Origin: an uncultured Oscillospiraceae bacterium
GTDB taxonomy: Bacteria; Bacillota; Clostridia; Oscillospirales; Oscillospiraceae
Length of the DNA stretch: 64,000 bases
Direction: 5' to 3'
Assembly: GCA_934630495.1 (NCBI GenBank)
Contig: CAKTVW010000003.1
Coordinates: 1 to 64,000, forward strand
This document shows positions 1 to 8,469 of this stretch, in pieces. Each line of letters starts with the position of its first letter. The first letter of the stretch is position 1. The notes below the pieces were generated by a model. It was not told the DNA's origin and ran no database searches. It saw only the letters and a list, made by a program, of their open reading frames with translations. The position numbers and the translations under genes were made by a program.

Positions 1-174
1 GCCGTCTCATGCAGAATCTGACGCGCCCTTGGCGCTATAAAAAGCTTTTCAAGCTTTTTAACAGATTCTAGTATGAACTGCGCTTTGCACAGCGCTTGGA
101 TGCTTCAAGCAGCGAATCAAAAGCGCTGATCTTACTTTTGAACAGGCGTCAGTATTACAAAGGAGGAATGCAAT
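1..174. other. Left edge, no assignable gene
   Basis: No gene can be assigned here. An open frame entering from the left edge ends at a TAG at 69-71 and could be the tail of an upstream gene, but 22 codons are too few to recognise. A perfect 9-bp inverted repeat (AAAAAGCTT and its complement) lies at 39-58. It is AT-rich and would be a weak terminator at best. The strong ribosome binding site AAAGGAGG before der lies near the right end. Confidence 0.4.
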
Positions 175-1506
175 ATGGCGAAGCCTCTGGTCGCGATCGT
201 CGGCCGTCCGAATGTAGGCAAGTCCATGCTCTTTAATAAGCTTACCGGGAAACGGGCGGCGATCGTGGAGGACACGCCGGGCGTTACACGCGACCGCATT
301 TATGGGAGCTGTGACTGGAACGGACGCGATTTTGAGCTGGTCGACACGGGCGGCATCGAGCCGAACACCGACAGCGAAATGCTGAAATTCATGCGCCGTC
401 AGGCCGAGATTGCCATTGAAACGGCCGACGTGATCGTTATGGTCACAGATGTCAAGACCGGTGTGACGGCGGCGGATATGGATGTCGCATCGATGCTCCT
501 GCGGAGCAAAAAGCCCGTTTGCCTAGCCGTCAACAAGTGCGACAGTGTCGGCATGACCGATCCGAATGTCTACGAGTTCTACGCGCTCGGTCTGGGTGAC
601 CCCATCGAGGTATCCGCTGTCCACGGTCACGGAACGGGCGACCTTCTGGACTGGTGCGTGGAGCATTTCCCGGAGGCGGCTCCGGAGGAGGACGAGGGCG
701 AGATCATCAATGTCGCCATCGTCGGCAAGCCGAACGTCGGCAAGTCAAGCCTGCTGAACAAGATCCTCGGCGAAGAACGGGTCATCGTTTCCAACGTTGC
801 CGGGACTACGCGCGACGCGATCGACAGCTATTTTGAAAATGAATTTGGAAAGTACCGCTTTATCGATACCGCCGGGATGCGCCGCAAGTCGAAGGTGGAC
901 GATGCGATCGAAAAGTATTCCAATATGCGGTCTATCGCTGCGATCGACCGCGCGGATGTGTGCCTGATCCTCATTGACGCCAACGAGGGCGTGACGGAGC
1001 AGGACACCAAGATCGCCGGCTTGGCCCACGAGGCGGGCAAGGCCAGCATCATCGTGGTGAACAAATGGGACATGGTGGAGAAGGACACCAACACCATGAA
1101 CGAAATGACGGCCAAGGTGCGTCGGGAGCTTGGGTATATGACCTATGCGCCGGTGCTGTTCATCTCGGCCCTGACGGGTCAGCGCGTCAATAAGCTCTAT
1201 GAGCTGATCAATTACGTCGCCAATCAGAGCGCCATGCGCATTACCACGGGAATGCTCAACAACATTCTCGAAGACGCCACCGCGCGGGTGCAGCCGCCTA
1301 CGGACAAGGGCCGCCGCCTGAAAATCTACTATATGACGCAGGTCGGCGTCAAGCCGCCGCACTTCGTCATTTTCTGCAACGATGCGCGGCTGTTCCACTT
1401 CTCGTATCAGCGCTATCTGGAAAATCAGATCCGTGCGGTGTTCGGACTTGAGGGGACGCCGGTGCGCATCACCATCCGGCAGAAGGGCGATAAGGAGGAC
1501 GGCTGA
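175..1506 (+). CDS. der: GTPase Der, ribosome assembly
   Basis: Double-domain GTPase needed for maturation of the 50S ribosomal subunit in the cytoplasm. Two complete G domains are visible. The first has P-loop GRPNVGKS (about residues 10-17), DTGG and NKCD. The second has GKPNVGKS (about 184-191), DTAG and NKWD. A C-terminal KH-like domain follows from about residue 350. At 443 aa it has the usual family length. The start is set by AAAGGAGG just upstream. Its TGA stop overlaps the ATG of plsY (TGATG), so the two are translationally coupled. The der-plsY-gpsA order is common in Clostridia. Confidence 0.97.
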   Translation: MAKPLVAIVGRPNVGKSMLFNKLTGKRAAIVEDTPGVTRDRIYGSCDWNGRDFELVDTGGIEPNTDSEMLKFMRRQAEIAIETADVIVMVTDVKTGVTAADMDVASMLLRSKKPVCLAVNKCDSVGMTDPNVYEFYALGLGDPIEVSAVHGHGTGDLLDWCVEHFPEAAPEEDEGEIINVAIVGKPNVGKSSLLNKILGEERVIVSNVAGTTRDAIDSYFENEFGKYRFIDTAGMRRKSKVDDAIEKYSNMRSIAAIDRADVCLILIDANEGVTEQDTKIAGLAHEAGKASIIVVNKWDMVEKDTNTMNEMTAKVRRELGYMTYAPVLFISALTGQRVNKLYELINYVANQSAMRITTGMLNNILEDATARVQPPTDKGRRLKIYYMTQVGVKPPHFVIFCNDARLFHFSYQRYLENQIRAVFGLEGTPVRITIRQKGDKEDG

Positions 1507-2135
1507 TGGTATGGAGAGTGATCGCCTGCGTTGTGCTGGGCTATCTGTTCGGCGGCTGGAACGGCGCGATTATCATTTCCCGCCGCAAAATGCACGAGGA
1601 TGTCCGCAGTAAGGGAAGCGGCAACGCGGGTATGACGAATTTTCTGCGCAGCTACGGCGGCTGGGCGACGCTGCTGGTCGTTGCGGTCGATGCGTTTAAG
1701 ACCGTGGCGGCCTGCCTGATCGCCGCCCTGCTCATGCCGCAGGACCCGCAGCTCGGCAAAATGATCGCGGGCTTTGCCGTGCAGATCGGGCATATTTTTC
1801 CGATCTACTACGGCTTTCGCGGCGGCAAGGGCATCCTCTGCGCGGCCTTTGTCGCGCTGACGGTGGATTGGCGCATTTTTGCGATTGCCTTTGCGCTGTT
1901 TCTCATCATCTTTTTTACCACGCGTTACGTTTCGCTGGCTTCGATTTCGGCGTGTGTCGTTTATGCGGCCCTGTTTGTCGTTTTCTTTTGGGGACGGCCG
2001 CAGATTTGGAGCATCGGCGTCGCCATTGCCGCGCTTGCCGTCTTCATGCACAGAAGCAATATTGTTCGGCTGGTGCAGGGGAAGGAGCGGAAGACCCATT
2101 TCCATAAGTATAAGAACGAGGAGGAAGCGAGTTGA
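1506..2135 (+). CDS. plsY: Acyl-phosphate:glycerol-3-phosphate acyltransferase PlsY
   Basis: Membrane enzyme that transfers the acyl group of acyl-phosphate to glycerol-3-phosphate, the first acylation in phospholipid synthesis. The family motifs are present: GSGNAGMTN near residue 35 and GFRGGKG near residue 105, which form the active site between hydrophobic helices. At 209 aa it has normal length. It overlaps der by one base and is followed by gpsA, which makes its substrate, so two consecutive steps of lipid synthesis are coupled. The end is rich in Lys and Glu, as expected for a cytoplasmic tail. Confidence 0.95.
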   Translation: MVWRVIACVVLGYLFGGWNGAIIISRRKMHEDVRSKGSGNAGMTNFLRSYGGWATLLVVAVDAFKTVAACLIAALLMPQDPQLGKMIAGFAVQIGHIFPIYYGFRGGKGILCAAFVALTVDWRIFAIAFALFLIIFFTTRYVSLASISACVVYAALFVVFFWGRPQIWSIGVAIAALAVFMHRSNIVRLVQGKERKTHFHKYKNEEEAS

Positions 2136-3133
2136 AGATCTTGGTTGTCGGCAGCGGTGGCTGGGGCACGGCGCTTGCCATCCTGCTGGTGCACAACGGC
2201 CACGAGGTCACACTCTGGTCCTATCACCGTGAGGAAAGCGGCATTCTGGCCGAAACCGGGAGAAATCCGCTGCTTCCCGGCGTGGAGCTGCCAAAAAGCC
2301 TGAAATTAACTGCGGAGCCGTTTGCCGCGCAAGAGGCCGAAATGGTCGTTTTCGCCACGCCCTCCTTTGCCGTCCGCGCGACGGCGAAGAGCTTTGCGCC
2401 CTATCTCCGCCCCGATGCGCTGATCGTTTCCGTAACAAAGGGAATCGAGGCGGGAACGGGCTTCCGCATGAGCGAGCTGATCTCGCAGGAGACGGGGAAG
2501 ACCGTCGTTGCGCTGTCCGGGCCGTCTCATGCCGAGGAGGTCAGCCGCGGGATCCCGACGGGCATCGTGGCGGCCTGCGCGGACAAGGGCTTGGCAGAGC
2601 GCGTACAGAGCGCGTTTATGTGTCAGCGTCTGCGCGTCTATACCTGCCCGGACATCGTGGGCGTGGAGCTGGGCGCGGCGCATAAGAACGTCATTGCGCT
2701 GTGCGCGGGCGTCTGCGACGGCATGGGCTACGGCGACAACACCAAGGCGCTGCTGATGACGCGCGGCTTGGCGGAGCTGGCGCGGCTTGGCATGGCGCTG
2801 GGAGCAAAGCGGGAGACGTTTGCGGGCCTTGCGGGTGTCGGCGACCTGATCGTCACCTGCACCTCGATGCACTCCCGCAATCGCCGCGCGGGAATCCTGA
2901 TCGGACAGGGCGTCGGCGTGCAGGAGGCCATGCAGCAGGTCGGTGCGGTCGTCGAGGGGTATTATGCCGCCCGCGCCGCATGGGAGCTTGCAAAAAAGCA
3001 CGGCGTTGAGATGCCGATCACCGAAGCGGCACATGCCGTCTTGTATGACGGCCGTGACCCGCGCACAACGATCGATGCGCTGATGCTCCGGCAGAAGACC
3101 TGCGAGGTCGAGGGCGCAGCATGGGCAAGGTGA
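2132..3133 (+). CDS. gpsA: Glycerol-3-phosphate dehydrogenase [NAD(P)+]
   Basis: Reduces dihydroxyacetone phosphate to sn-glycerol-3-phosphate, the acceptor used by PlsY. The N-terminal Rossmann motif GSGGWGTA (residues 7-14) and the catalytic-lysine region GAAHKNVIALCAG (about residue 187) are present. The substrate-binding stretch containing NTKALLMTRG follows. At 333 aa it has standard length. The start codon is TTG at 2132, overlapping the plsY stop by four bases. It is chosen because GAGGAGGAAG lies directly upstream and the Rossmann fold starts at once. Confidence 0.96.
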   Translation: MKILVVGSGGWGTALAILLVHNGHEVTLWSYHREESGILAETGRNPLLPGVELPKSLKLTAEPFAAQEAEMVVFATPSFAVRATAKSFAPYLRPDALIVSVTKGIEAGTGFRMSELISQETGKTVVALSGPSHAEEVSRGIPTGIVAACADKGLAERVQSAFMCQRLRVYTCPDIVGVELGAAHKNVIALCAGVCDGMGYGDNTKALLMTRGLAELARLGMALGAKRETFAGLAGVGDLIVTCTSMHSRNRRAGILIGQGVGVQEAMQQVGAVVEGYYAARAAWELAKKHGVEMPITEAAHAVLYDGRDPRTTIDALMLRQKTCEVEGAAWAR

Positions 3134-3549
3134 GTCGTAGGCGCGAGCTGCTGCGCACCGTGAAATTTGCGCTCTTTTCTGTGTCGGCCGGTCTGATCCA
3201 GATCGGCAGCTTCACGCTGCTCAACGAGCTGCTCCTGCCGGGAATCGAATGGCTCAGCTATCTGATTGCGCTGCTGCTCTCCGTGCTCTGGAACTTCACG
3301 CTGAACCGGAAATTCACCTTCCAATCGGCCGGCAATGTCCCCGTGGCGATGCTTAAGGTCGCCGCCTATTACGCCGTCTTCACGCCCGCTACAACGTGGC
3401 TGGAGCATGCGCTGACCGGCATCGGCTGGAATGAATATCTTGTTACGGCGCTGAATATGCTCCTGAATTTTTCAACCGAATTTCTCTATGACCGCTTTTT
3501 TGTGTTCCGAGCAAGCATCGATACCAACGAACGCGCAAAAAGATCCTGA
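3121..3549 (+). CDS. GtrA family membrane protein
   Basis: Small polytopic membrane protein of the GtrA family, whose members are proposed to flip or assist transfer of lipid-linked sugars during wall polymer or glycan modification. Four hydrophobic segments are visible, and the conserved WNFTLNRKFTF signature lies near residues 58-68. It overlaps the end of gpsA by 13 bases, so it is the last gene of the der-plsY-gpsA operon. The substrate cannot be told from the sequence. The family call is good, the role is inference. Confidence 0.85.
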   Translation: MGKVSRRRELLRTVKFALFSVSAGLIQIGSFTLLNELLLPGIEWLSYLIALLLSVLWNFTLNRKFTFQSAGNVPVAMLKVAAYYAVFTPATTWLEHALTGIGWNEYLVTALNMLLNFSTEFLYDRFFVFRASIDTNERAKRS

Positions 3550-3714
3550 CCGAATGCCGAATCATACATTGTCATGATGGATGCAATGGACTGTGGCGCG
3601 GACGATTTTGAAGCCGAGGACTGCTGCTTCACGATCTACACGCGTCCGGACGACTTTAGCGCCGTTATGGCAGTGCATCGGTCTCGTTTTTGTATTGGCA
3701 GCAACAAAACAAAC

Positions 3715-3751
3715 ACCCCCGGAAGAAGTCTGTTTGACTTCTTCCGAGGGT
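3715..3751. repeat. Palindrome, copy 1
   Basis: A 16-bp stem with one mismatch around a TGTTT loop. The same arm and loop sequence recurs at 4008-4044. It probably acts as a transcription terminator in both directions. Confidence 0.6.
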
Positions 3752-3898
3752 TCAGACTGTCAAAAAAGTCCGTAATCGTCAAAATCGGCTAACATTTTAA
3801 CAGATTTTCACTATCTAAGTTTTGATTCGGAAAAACGGGATATTCCAAACTCTATAATGTGAAAATTCGCTTGCTCCGCAAGAATTTTGACTTACTGC

Positions 3899-3946
3899 GC
3901 AACTCACGCCCTACCGTACCTATGTACGCCGACGGGCGTGAGTTGC
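3899..3946. repeat. Inverted repeat, 13-bp perfect arms
   Basis: Arms GCAACTCACGCCC (3899-3911) and its exact complement (3934-3946) around a 22-base loop. The function is unknown. Confidence 0.6.
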
Positions 3947-3974
3947 TTGTCTTCCGAACTTTTTAACAGTCTGC

Positions 3975-4006
3975 CAGCGTGTCGAAAAGGGTTTTTCGAC
4001 ACGCTG
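3975..4006. repeat. Hairpin with dispersed arm sequence
   Basis: The stem built on CAGCGTGTCGAAAA folds on TTTTTCGACACGCTG. The right arm also occurs near 14778-14795 after psuG, so this looks like a dispersed motif and not a private terminator. Confidence 0.5.
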
Positions 4007-4007
4007 C

Positions 4008-4044
4008 ACCCCCGGAAGAAGTCTGTTTGACTTCTTCCGGGGGT
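4008..4044. repeat. Palindrome, copy 2
   Basis: Perfect 16-bp arms (ACCCCCGGAAGAAGTC and complement) around TGTTT, the same as the copy at 3715-3751 apart from one base. It lies 33 bases past the end of potD and is the likely end of the pot transcript. Confidence 0.6.
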
Positions 4045-4076
4045 TATTGTATGAGCGGTGTTCGCGGTGCGGTCGG

Positions 4077-5288
4077 TCAGCGATTAGAGTCGCCGGTTTT
4101 CCATGCGCGGCAGCGGCGGGCTTTTCTGTGCTGTTTTCGGAATTTGAAGAAAAGCCAGAGGAAAACGACCGACACGACGGCGACGGCGGTCAATATCAGA
4201 TAGACAGTCGTCGCGGTATCGGCGGTCTTGACCGTCAGCCAGAGGGAGTTCATCTCCTGCGTCGCTTTTTCGGAAAGCGCACGGAAGGCGGCGCCTCTTG
4301 CAAGGACCTCCTCGGAGGGATAGGCGACGGGACTTTCCGCCATTTCGGGGTCCATCAGCGCCTTCGCGGCCGCGGAGGGCGCGGAGTAGCCGAGGTATTC
4401 CAGATTCTGCGCACAGACCTCCGGCGAGAGCAGGAAGTTGATGAAGGCCTCGGCGGCCTCCTTATGCTCGGCGCCCTTCGGGATGCAGATCGCGTCGACA
4501 AAGAGGTTGTAGCCCTCCTCGGGAAAACAGAACGCCAGATCGGGATTTTCCTCGACCATTGTCAGATAATCGCCCGCATAATACGGCGCGATCCATGCCT
4601 CGGCGCGTTCCATTTTGTCAAAGACCTGATCCATGACGTAGGCCTGCACGACGGGCTTTTCGTCGCGGAGCGACTGCGCCGCCAATCCCAGCGCGACGCT
4701 GTCCTCGGTGTTGATATCGTAGCCGAGCTTAAACTGCGCAATTGCGAACGCGTCGCGGGGATTGTCGAACATGAGGACCTTGCCGGAATACTTTTCGTTC
4801 CAGAAAACATCCCATCCCGTGACGTCCGCCTCGTCGACATATTTCGTATTGTAGATAATGCCGACGGTACCCCATGTATAGGGAACGGAATAGCGGTTAT
4901 CGGGATCGTAGGCAAGATTCTTAAAGCTTGCGTCAATGTACTGAAAATTCGGGATATTGTCGAAATTCAGCTCCTCGAGCATATCCTCCTGGATCAGCTT
5001 GTCGACCATATAGTCCGACGGGAAGATCAGATCGAAGGATGCGCCGCCCGCCTTGAGCTTGGTGTACATGCTCTCGTTGCTGTCATAGGTCATGTAATTG
5101 ACCTTAATATTGGGATAGGCATCTTCAAATTCCGCGATCACGTCGATGGAATCGTCGGTGCCGTCGGAGATGTACTGGCCCCAGTTGTAGACGTTGATGG
5201 TCACGGTGCCGGCGGCGGAAGCCTGCATCGGCAGTGCGGCGAGCAGAATGACCAGAACAAGGAAAACGGAAAACAGTCGCTTTTTCAT
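4077..5288 (-). CDS. potD: Polyamine ABC transporter substrate-binding protein
   Basis: Extracellular spermidine/putrescine-binding component of a PotABCD-type importer. It has an N-terminal signal peptide ending around ALPMQASA. A periplasmic-binding-protein fold of the PotD/PotF class follows, with NVYNWGQYIS at the start and FDLIFPSDYMVDKL further on. No cysteine follows the signal peptide, so it is not a lipoprotein. Instead a hydrophobic helix at about residues 360-385 is followed by a basic tail, suggesting a C-terminal membrane anchor. Its ATG overlaps the potC stop (ATGA). It is the last gene of the operon. Confidence 0.93.
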   Translation of the reverse strand: MKKRLFSVFLVLVILLAALPMQASAAGTVTINVYNWGQYISDGTDDSIDVIAEFEDAYPNIKVNYMTYDSNESMYTKLKAGGASFDLIFPSDYMVDKLIQEDMLEELNFDNIPNFQYIDASFKNLAYDPDNRYSVPYTWGTVGIIYNTKYVDEADVTGWDVFWNEKYSGKVLMFDNPRDAFAIAQFKLGYDINTEDSVALGLAAQSLRDEKPVVQAYVMDQVFDKMERAEAWIAPYYAGDYLTMVEENPDLAFCFPEEGYNLFVDAICIPKGAEHKEAAEAFINFLLSPEVCAQNLEYLGYSAPSAAAKALMDPEMAESPVAYPSEEVLARGAAFRALSEKATQEMNSLWLTVKTADTATTVYLILTAVAVVSVVFLWLFFKFRKQHRKARRCRAWKTGDSNR

Positions 5289-6100
5289 CGTGCCGTCCTC
5301 CCTACCTTTTGACGCTTGGAGCGGTCGCGCGCCTGAAGCAGATTCATTGCCGACATGACGAGCAGGATCACGAGGAACATCAGCGTAAACAGTGCGTAAA
5401 CCTTGGGCTGGATGGGCTTTTTGGTATAGCTGTAAATTTCGACGGGCAGCGTCACAAAGCCGGAGCCGGTGACAAAATAGGAGATGACGAAGTCGTCCAG
5501 CGACATCGTAAAGGCCATGAGCGCACCCGAAACGATACCCGGCAGAATTTCGTGCAGCGTGACCTTGAAAAACGCCTGGACCGGCGTACAGCCCAGATCA
5601 AGCGCCGCTTCGGTCAGATCGGGGTCCATTTGCGAGAGCTTCGGCATGACGTTCAGAATGATATAGGGAAGATTGAACGTGATATGCGCGATCAACAGCG
5701 TCCAGAAGCCGAGGATCGAGTGGATGCGCAGCATCGTACCGGCAAAGGCAAAAAGCAGCGCCATGGATACGCCGGTAACGATCTCGGGGTTGGTCATGGG
5801 GATGTTGGTCATGGTCATGACGGCCGAGCGCATCCGTCCGCGCATCTTGTAAATACCCATGGAGGCGGCGGTACCGACGACGGTGGCAAGCAGGCTGGAA
5901 AGGACCGCGATGAAAACGGAATTGCGCAGGAGGCGCAGGAGCGTGCCGTCGCGGAACAGTTCGCGATATTGGTCAAAGGTGAAGCCCTTGAACACGGCGA
6001 TGTCCGTTCCCTTGTTGAACGACGCTACGGCAAGCACGATCATCGGGATGTAAAGGAAGATAAACACCAGTATGGTGAAAATACGGTTGAATCGTCTCAT
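5285..6100 (-). CDS. potC: Polyamine ABC transporter permease PotC
   Basis: Inner-membrane permease of the polyamine importer, with six predicted helices. The EAA loop that docks on the ATPase is visible (EAALDLGCTPVQAFFKVTL, about residue 165). At 271 aa it is a normal size. The ATG overlaps the potB stop by four bases and its own stop overlaps potD in the same way, so subunits are translated in a coupled series. Confidence 0.94.
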   Translation of the reverse strand: MRRFNRIFTILVFIFLYIPMIVLAVASFNKGTDIAVFKGFTFDQYRELFRDGTLLRLLRNSVFIAVLSSLLATVVGTAASMGIYKMRGRMRSAVMTMTNIPMTNPEIVTGVSMALLFAFAGTMLRIHSILGFWTLLIAHITFNLPYIILNVMPKLSQMDPDLTEAALDLGCTPVQAFFKVTLHEILPGIVSGALMAFTMSLDDFVISYFVTGSGFVTLPVEIYSYTKKPIQPKVYALFTLMFLVILLVMSAMNLLQARDRSKRQKVGRTAR

Positions 6101-6915
6101 ATCGTCACCATGCTTTCTTCGTCGTCTTCGTCGGTAAAGTGGTTCATAACGCCGACGCAGACGAAGATCAGAACCATCAGCACCAGCGACATGGCGGCGC
6201 CGAGGTTCGGGTTGTAGGCGGATTTGAACTGCGACTCGATCACGTCGCCGATCAGGATCGTGCCGGGAGAGCCGAGCTTTTGGGAGATGTAGAACGTGGA
6301 AACGGCGGGCACGAACACCATCGTGATGCCCGAAACAATGCCGGGGACGGACAGGGGAAGGGTCACCTTCGTAAAGACCTGCCCTCTGTTGCAGCCGAGG
6401 TCTTCCGCAGCCTCGATCAGGCGGCGATCGATCTTCATGATGACCGTGTAGAGCGGCAGGATCATATACGGCAGATAGTTATAGACCATGCCGAGAATGA
6501 CCGCGCCGTTGTTGCGGATCAGGGGCAGCGGCGAAAGGCCGAGCGACCGGATGAAATTGTTGATGATGCCGGTATCCTCCAGCAGCGCGACCCACGCAAG
6601 CGTCCGCAGCAGAAAGCTGATGCACATGGGCAGCATAATGAGCATTTGCAGAAAGCGCTGTGTCGTCGGCTTGCAGTGGGCGATGAAATAGGCCACCGGA
6701 TAACCGATCACGAGGCAGATCAGCGTTGCAAAAATGCTCAGCCAGATCGAGCGCAGGAAGATCGGGAGGTAATCCCAGATGCGCGCCAGATTCGTCAGCG
6801 TGAACGCGCCGGTCGCCGAATCGGTGAAGGCGTAGTAAAATACAACGCCCAGCGGGATCAGCGTAAACAGGACCATCCAGAGAATGTACGGCCCGGAAAG
6901 CCATTTACTCTTCAT
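6097..6915 (-). CDS. potB: Polyamine ABC transporter permease PotB
   Basis: Second permease of the importer. The EAA loop [19 protein letters not shown] is present near residue 185, among six hydrophobic helices. I chose the ATG at 6915 (MKSKWLSG) over an upstream in-frame ATG at 6978. GGAGG lies nine bases before it, the protein then starts just ahead of helix 1, and it overlaps the end of potA by only 11 bases. The longer start would add a 21-residue tail that reads like the potA end in another frame. The resulting protein is 272 aa. Confidence 0.93.
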   Translation of the reverse strand: MKSKWLSGPYILWMVLFTLIPLGVVFYYAFTDSATGAFTLTNLARIWDYLPIFLRSIWLSIFATLICLVIGYPVAYFIAHCKPTTQRFLQMLIMLPMCISFLLRTLAWVALLEDTGIINNFIRSLGLSPLPLIRNNGAVILGMVYNYLPYMILPLYTVIMKIDRRLIEAAEDLGCNRGQVFTKVTLPLSVPGIVSGITMVFVPAVSTFYISQKLGSPGTILIGDVIESQFKSAYNPNLGAAMSLVLMVLIFVCVGVMNHFTDEDDEESMVTI

Positions 6916-8029
6916 CTTCGCCTGCCTCCGCGTCTGCGATCTCGTCGTACTCGGCAGAATAGGAGCTGTAGTCGCCAAATTGCCCGGAGTATTCGCTCTT
7001 GTGCATGATATGGATATCCTCGGGGTTCAGGCGGATGCCGATGCGGGAGCCTTCGGGACAGAAGTCCGTCGTCTGGATCAGCCATTTGAAGCCCTTGAAG
7101 TCGACGATGGTGTCGTAGTGAACGCCCTTGAAGGTGACGGAGGTGACCGTACCGCACAGATGGCCCTCGTCGGCCGACACGATATCGATATCCTCCGGGC
7201 GGATCACGACGTCCACCGGCTCGTTCTTCTCAAAGCCGGAGTCCACGCACGGGAACTGACGGCCGAAGAACTTGACCAGCCGATCCTCGAGCATGACGCC
7301 GTCGAGAATGTTGGATTCACCGATAAAGTCCGCGACAAAGGCGTTTTTCGGCTCGTTGTAAATATCCTCCGGCGTGCCGATCTGCTGGATCTTGCCCTTA
7401 TCCATGACGACGATGGTGTCAGACATGGTGAGCGCTTCCTCCTGATCGTGGGTCACATAAATAAATGTGATCCCCATAGCCTGCTGGATGCGCTTAAGCT
7501 CGTTCTGCATATCCTTTCGCAGACGCAGGTCCAGTGCGCCAAGCGGCTCGTCCAGCAGCAGCACCTTCGGACGGTTGACCAGTGCGCGCGCAATGGCGAC
7601 ACGCTGCTGCTGACCGCCGGAGAGGGCAGTGACCTTACGGTTCTCAAAGCCCTTGAGTGAAACGATCTCCAGCATCTTCGTTACCCGCTCGTCGATCTCC
7701 GCTTCCGAAAGCTTGGCAATGCGCAGCCCGAAGGCGATATTGTCATAGACGTCCAGATGCGGGAAAAGGGCGTAGCGCTGGAAGACCGTGTTGATCTTTC
7801 GCTGGTAGGCAGGCGTTTCATTGATGCGCTTGCCGTCAAACAGAACATCGCCGGATGTCGGCGTCAAAAAGCCTCCGATGACACGAAGTGTGGTGGTCTT
7901 GCCGCAGCCGCTCGGGCCGAGCAAGGTGAGAAATTCCTTGTCGTTGATGTAAAGGTTGATCGAATCGAGAATGCGTTCTCCGTCAAACTCCATCACAAGG
8001 TCTGTCAAACGGATCAGCTCCTGGGACAT
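6905..8029 (-). CDS. potA: Polyamine ABC transporter ATPase PotA
   Basis: Cytoplasmic ATPase that powers polyamine import. It has Walker [10 protein letters not shown] (about residues 38-46), the signature LSGGQQQR, Walker [12 protein letters not shown], and the switch histidine in [15 protein letters not shown]-type C-terminal domain is present, with a Glu/Asp-rich tail. At 374 aa it is typical. It is preceded by GGGGAGGATAA and is first in the potABCD operon, which has a good sigma-A promoter at 8087-8115. Confidence 0.96.
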   Translation of the reverse strand: MSQELIRLTDLVMEFDGERILDSINLYINDKEFLTLLGPSGCGKTTTLRVIGGFLTPTSGDVLFDGKRINETPAYQRKINTVFQRYALFPHLDVYDNIAFGLRIAKLSEAEIDERVTKMLEIVSLKGFENRKVTALSGGQQQRVAIARALVNRPKVLLLDEPLGALDLRLRKDMQNELKRIQQAMGITFIYVTHDQEEALTMSDTIVVMDKGKIQQIGTPEDIYNEPKNAFVADFIGESNILDGVMLEDRLVKFFGRQFPCVDSGFEKNEPVDVVIRPEDIDIVSADEGHLCGTVTSVTFKGVHYDTIVDFKGFKWLIQTTDFCPEGSRIGIRLNPEDIHIMHKSEYSGQFGDYSSYSAEYDEIADAEAGEDEE

Positions 8030-8086
8030 TTATCCTCCCCCATTTCTAATATTGTAGCGTCCGCATTTATAAGACGCTCACAGTGA

Positions 8087-8115
8087 AATATAAATGGAAT
8101 TGTTCCGAATGTCAA
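8087..8115 (-). promoter_or_regulatory. Sigma-A promoter for potABCD
   Basis: On the minus strand, TTGACA (8115-8110) is separated by 17 bases from TATATT (8092-8087), about 60 bases before the potA start. Confidence 0.75.
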
Positions 8116-8229
8116 CGGTTTTTCGCATTTTTGCGACACTTTTTTTGTGTTGGGGCGGAATCGGGACGGTCCGCCGCGAAAAAAGGCCGAAATGTACGTT
8201 CCGCCGCCTCCCTGCGCAGGGATGAGCGC

Positions 8230-8258
8230 TTGACTTCTTTCGGGCGCAATGATAAAAT
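8230..8258 (+). promoter_or_regulatory. Sigma-A promoter for acyltransferase gene
   Basis: TTGACT (8230-8235), 17-base spacer, TAAAAT (8253-8258). The nearest downstream plus-strand gene starts at 8470. Confidence 0.6.
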
Positions 8259-8263
8259 ATTGA

Positions 8264-8294
8264 CGAAATGTCGTAGGACCCGTGTGACATTTCG
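8264..8294. repeat. Inverted repeat at promoter, possible operator
   Basis: Arms CGAAATGTC and GACATTTCG are perfect complements separated by 13 bases. They cover the predicted transcription start of the promoter at 8230-8258. It could be an operator or a leader hairpin. Confidence 0.45.
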
Positions 8295-8469
8295 GCCGCT
8301 GCGGGGAGGAAAAACCGACGCGGCGAACGAGAATTGCTCCGCTTTCCTTTGTGATTCAGAATGAAATATGAATAACGGAATATGAATATCATAGAACGAT
8401 CGCCGTCGGTGCGGCTTGGCCGTCGGCGGGGAACGGAGCGCGAGAGAAAAAGGAGGGACTGTTAAGAAT

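Larger units (their letters stand above)
3550..4076. other. Palindrome-rich intergenic region
   Basis: This 527-bp gap between two converging operons holds no credible gene. It is filled with inverted repeats: two near-identical 16-bp stems at 3715-3751 and 4008-4044 (arms ACCCCCGGAAGAAGTC), a 13-bp perfect stem with 22-base loop at 3899-3946, and a stem at 3975-4006. They probably end transcription from gtrA (plus) and potD (minus), although none has a long T tract. Confidence 0.6.
8030..8469. other. Divergent regulatory region, potA and acyltransferase gene
   Basis: This 440-bp gap has no gene. It holds a minus-strand promoter for potA (8087-8115) and a plus-strand promoter (8230-8258). 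Immediately downstream of the second lies a 9-bp perfect inverted repeat (8264-8294). The plus-strand leader up to the ATG at 8470 would be about 200 bases long. Confidence 0.5.

Noticed and set aside
3574..3792. Short open frames of about 70 codons in the gap after gtrA
   Set aside because: They overlap the palindromes, have no ribosome site and show no conserved features.
4047..5312. Plus-strand open frame of about 420 codons over potD
   Set aside because: It is antisense to potD, which has clear family motifs and a signal peptide. The antisense translation shows no recognisable domain.
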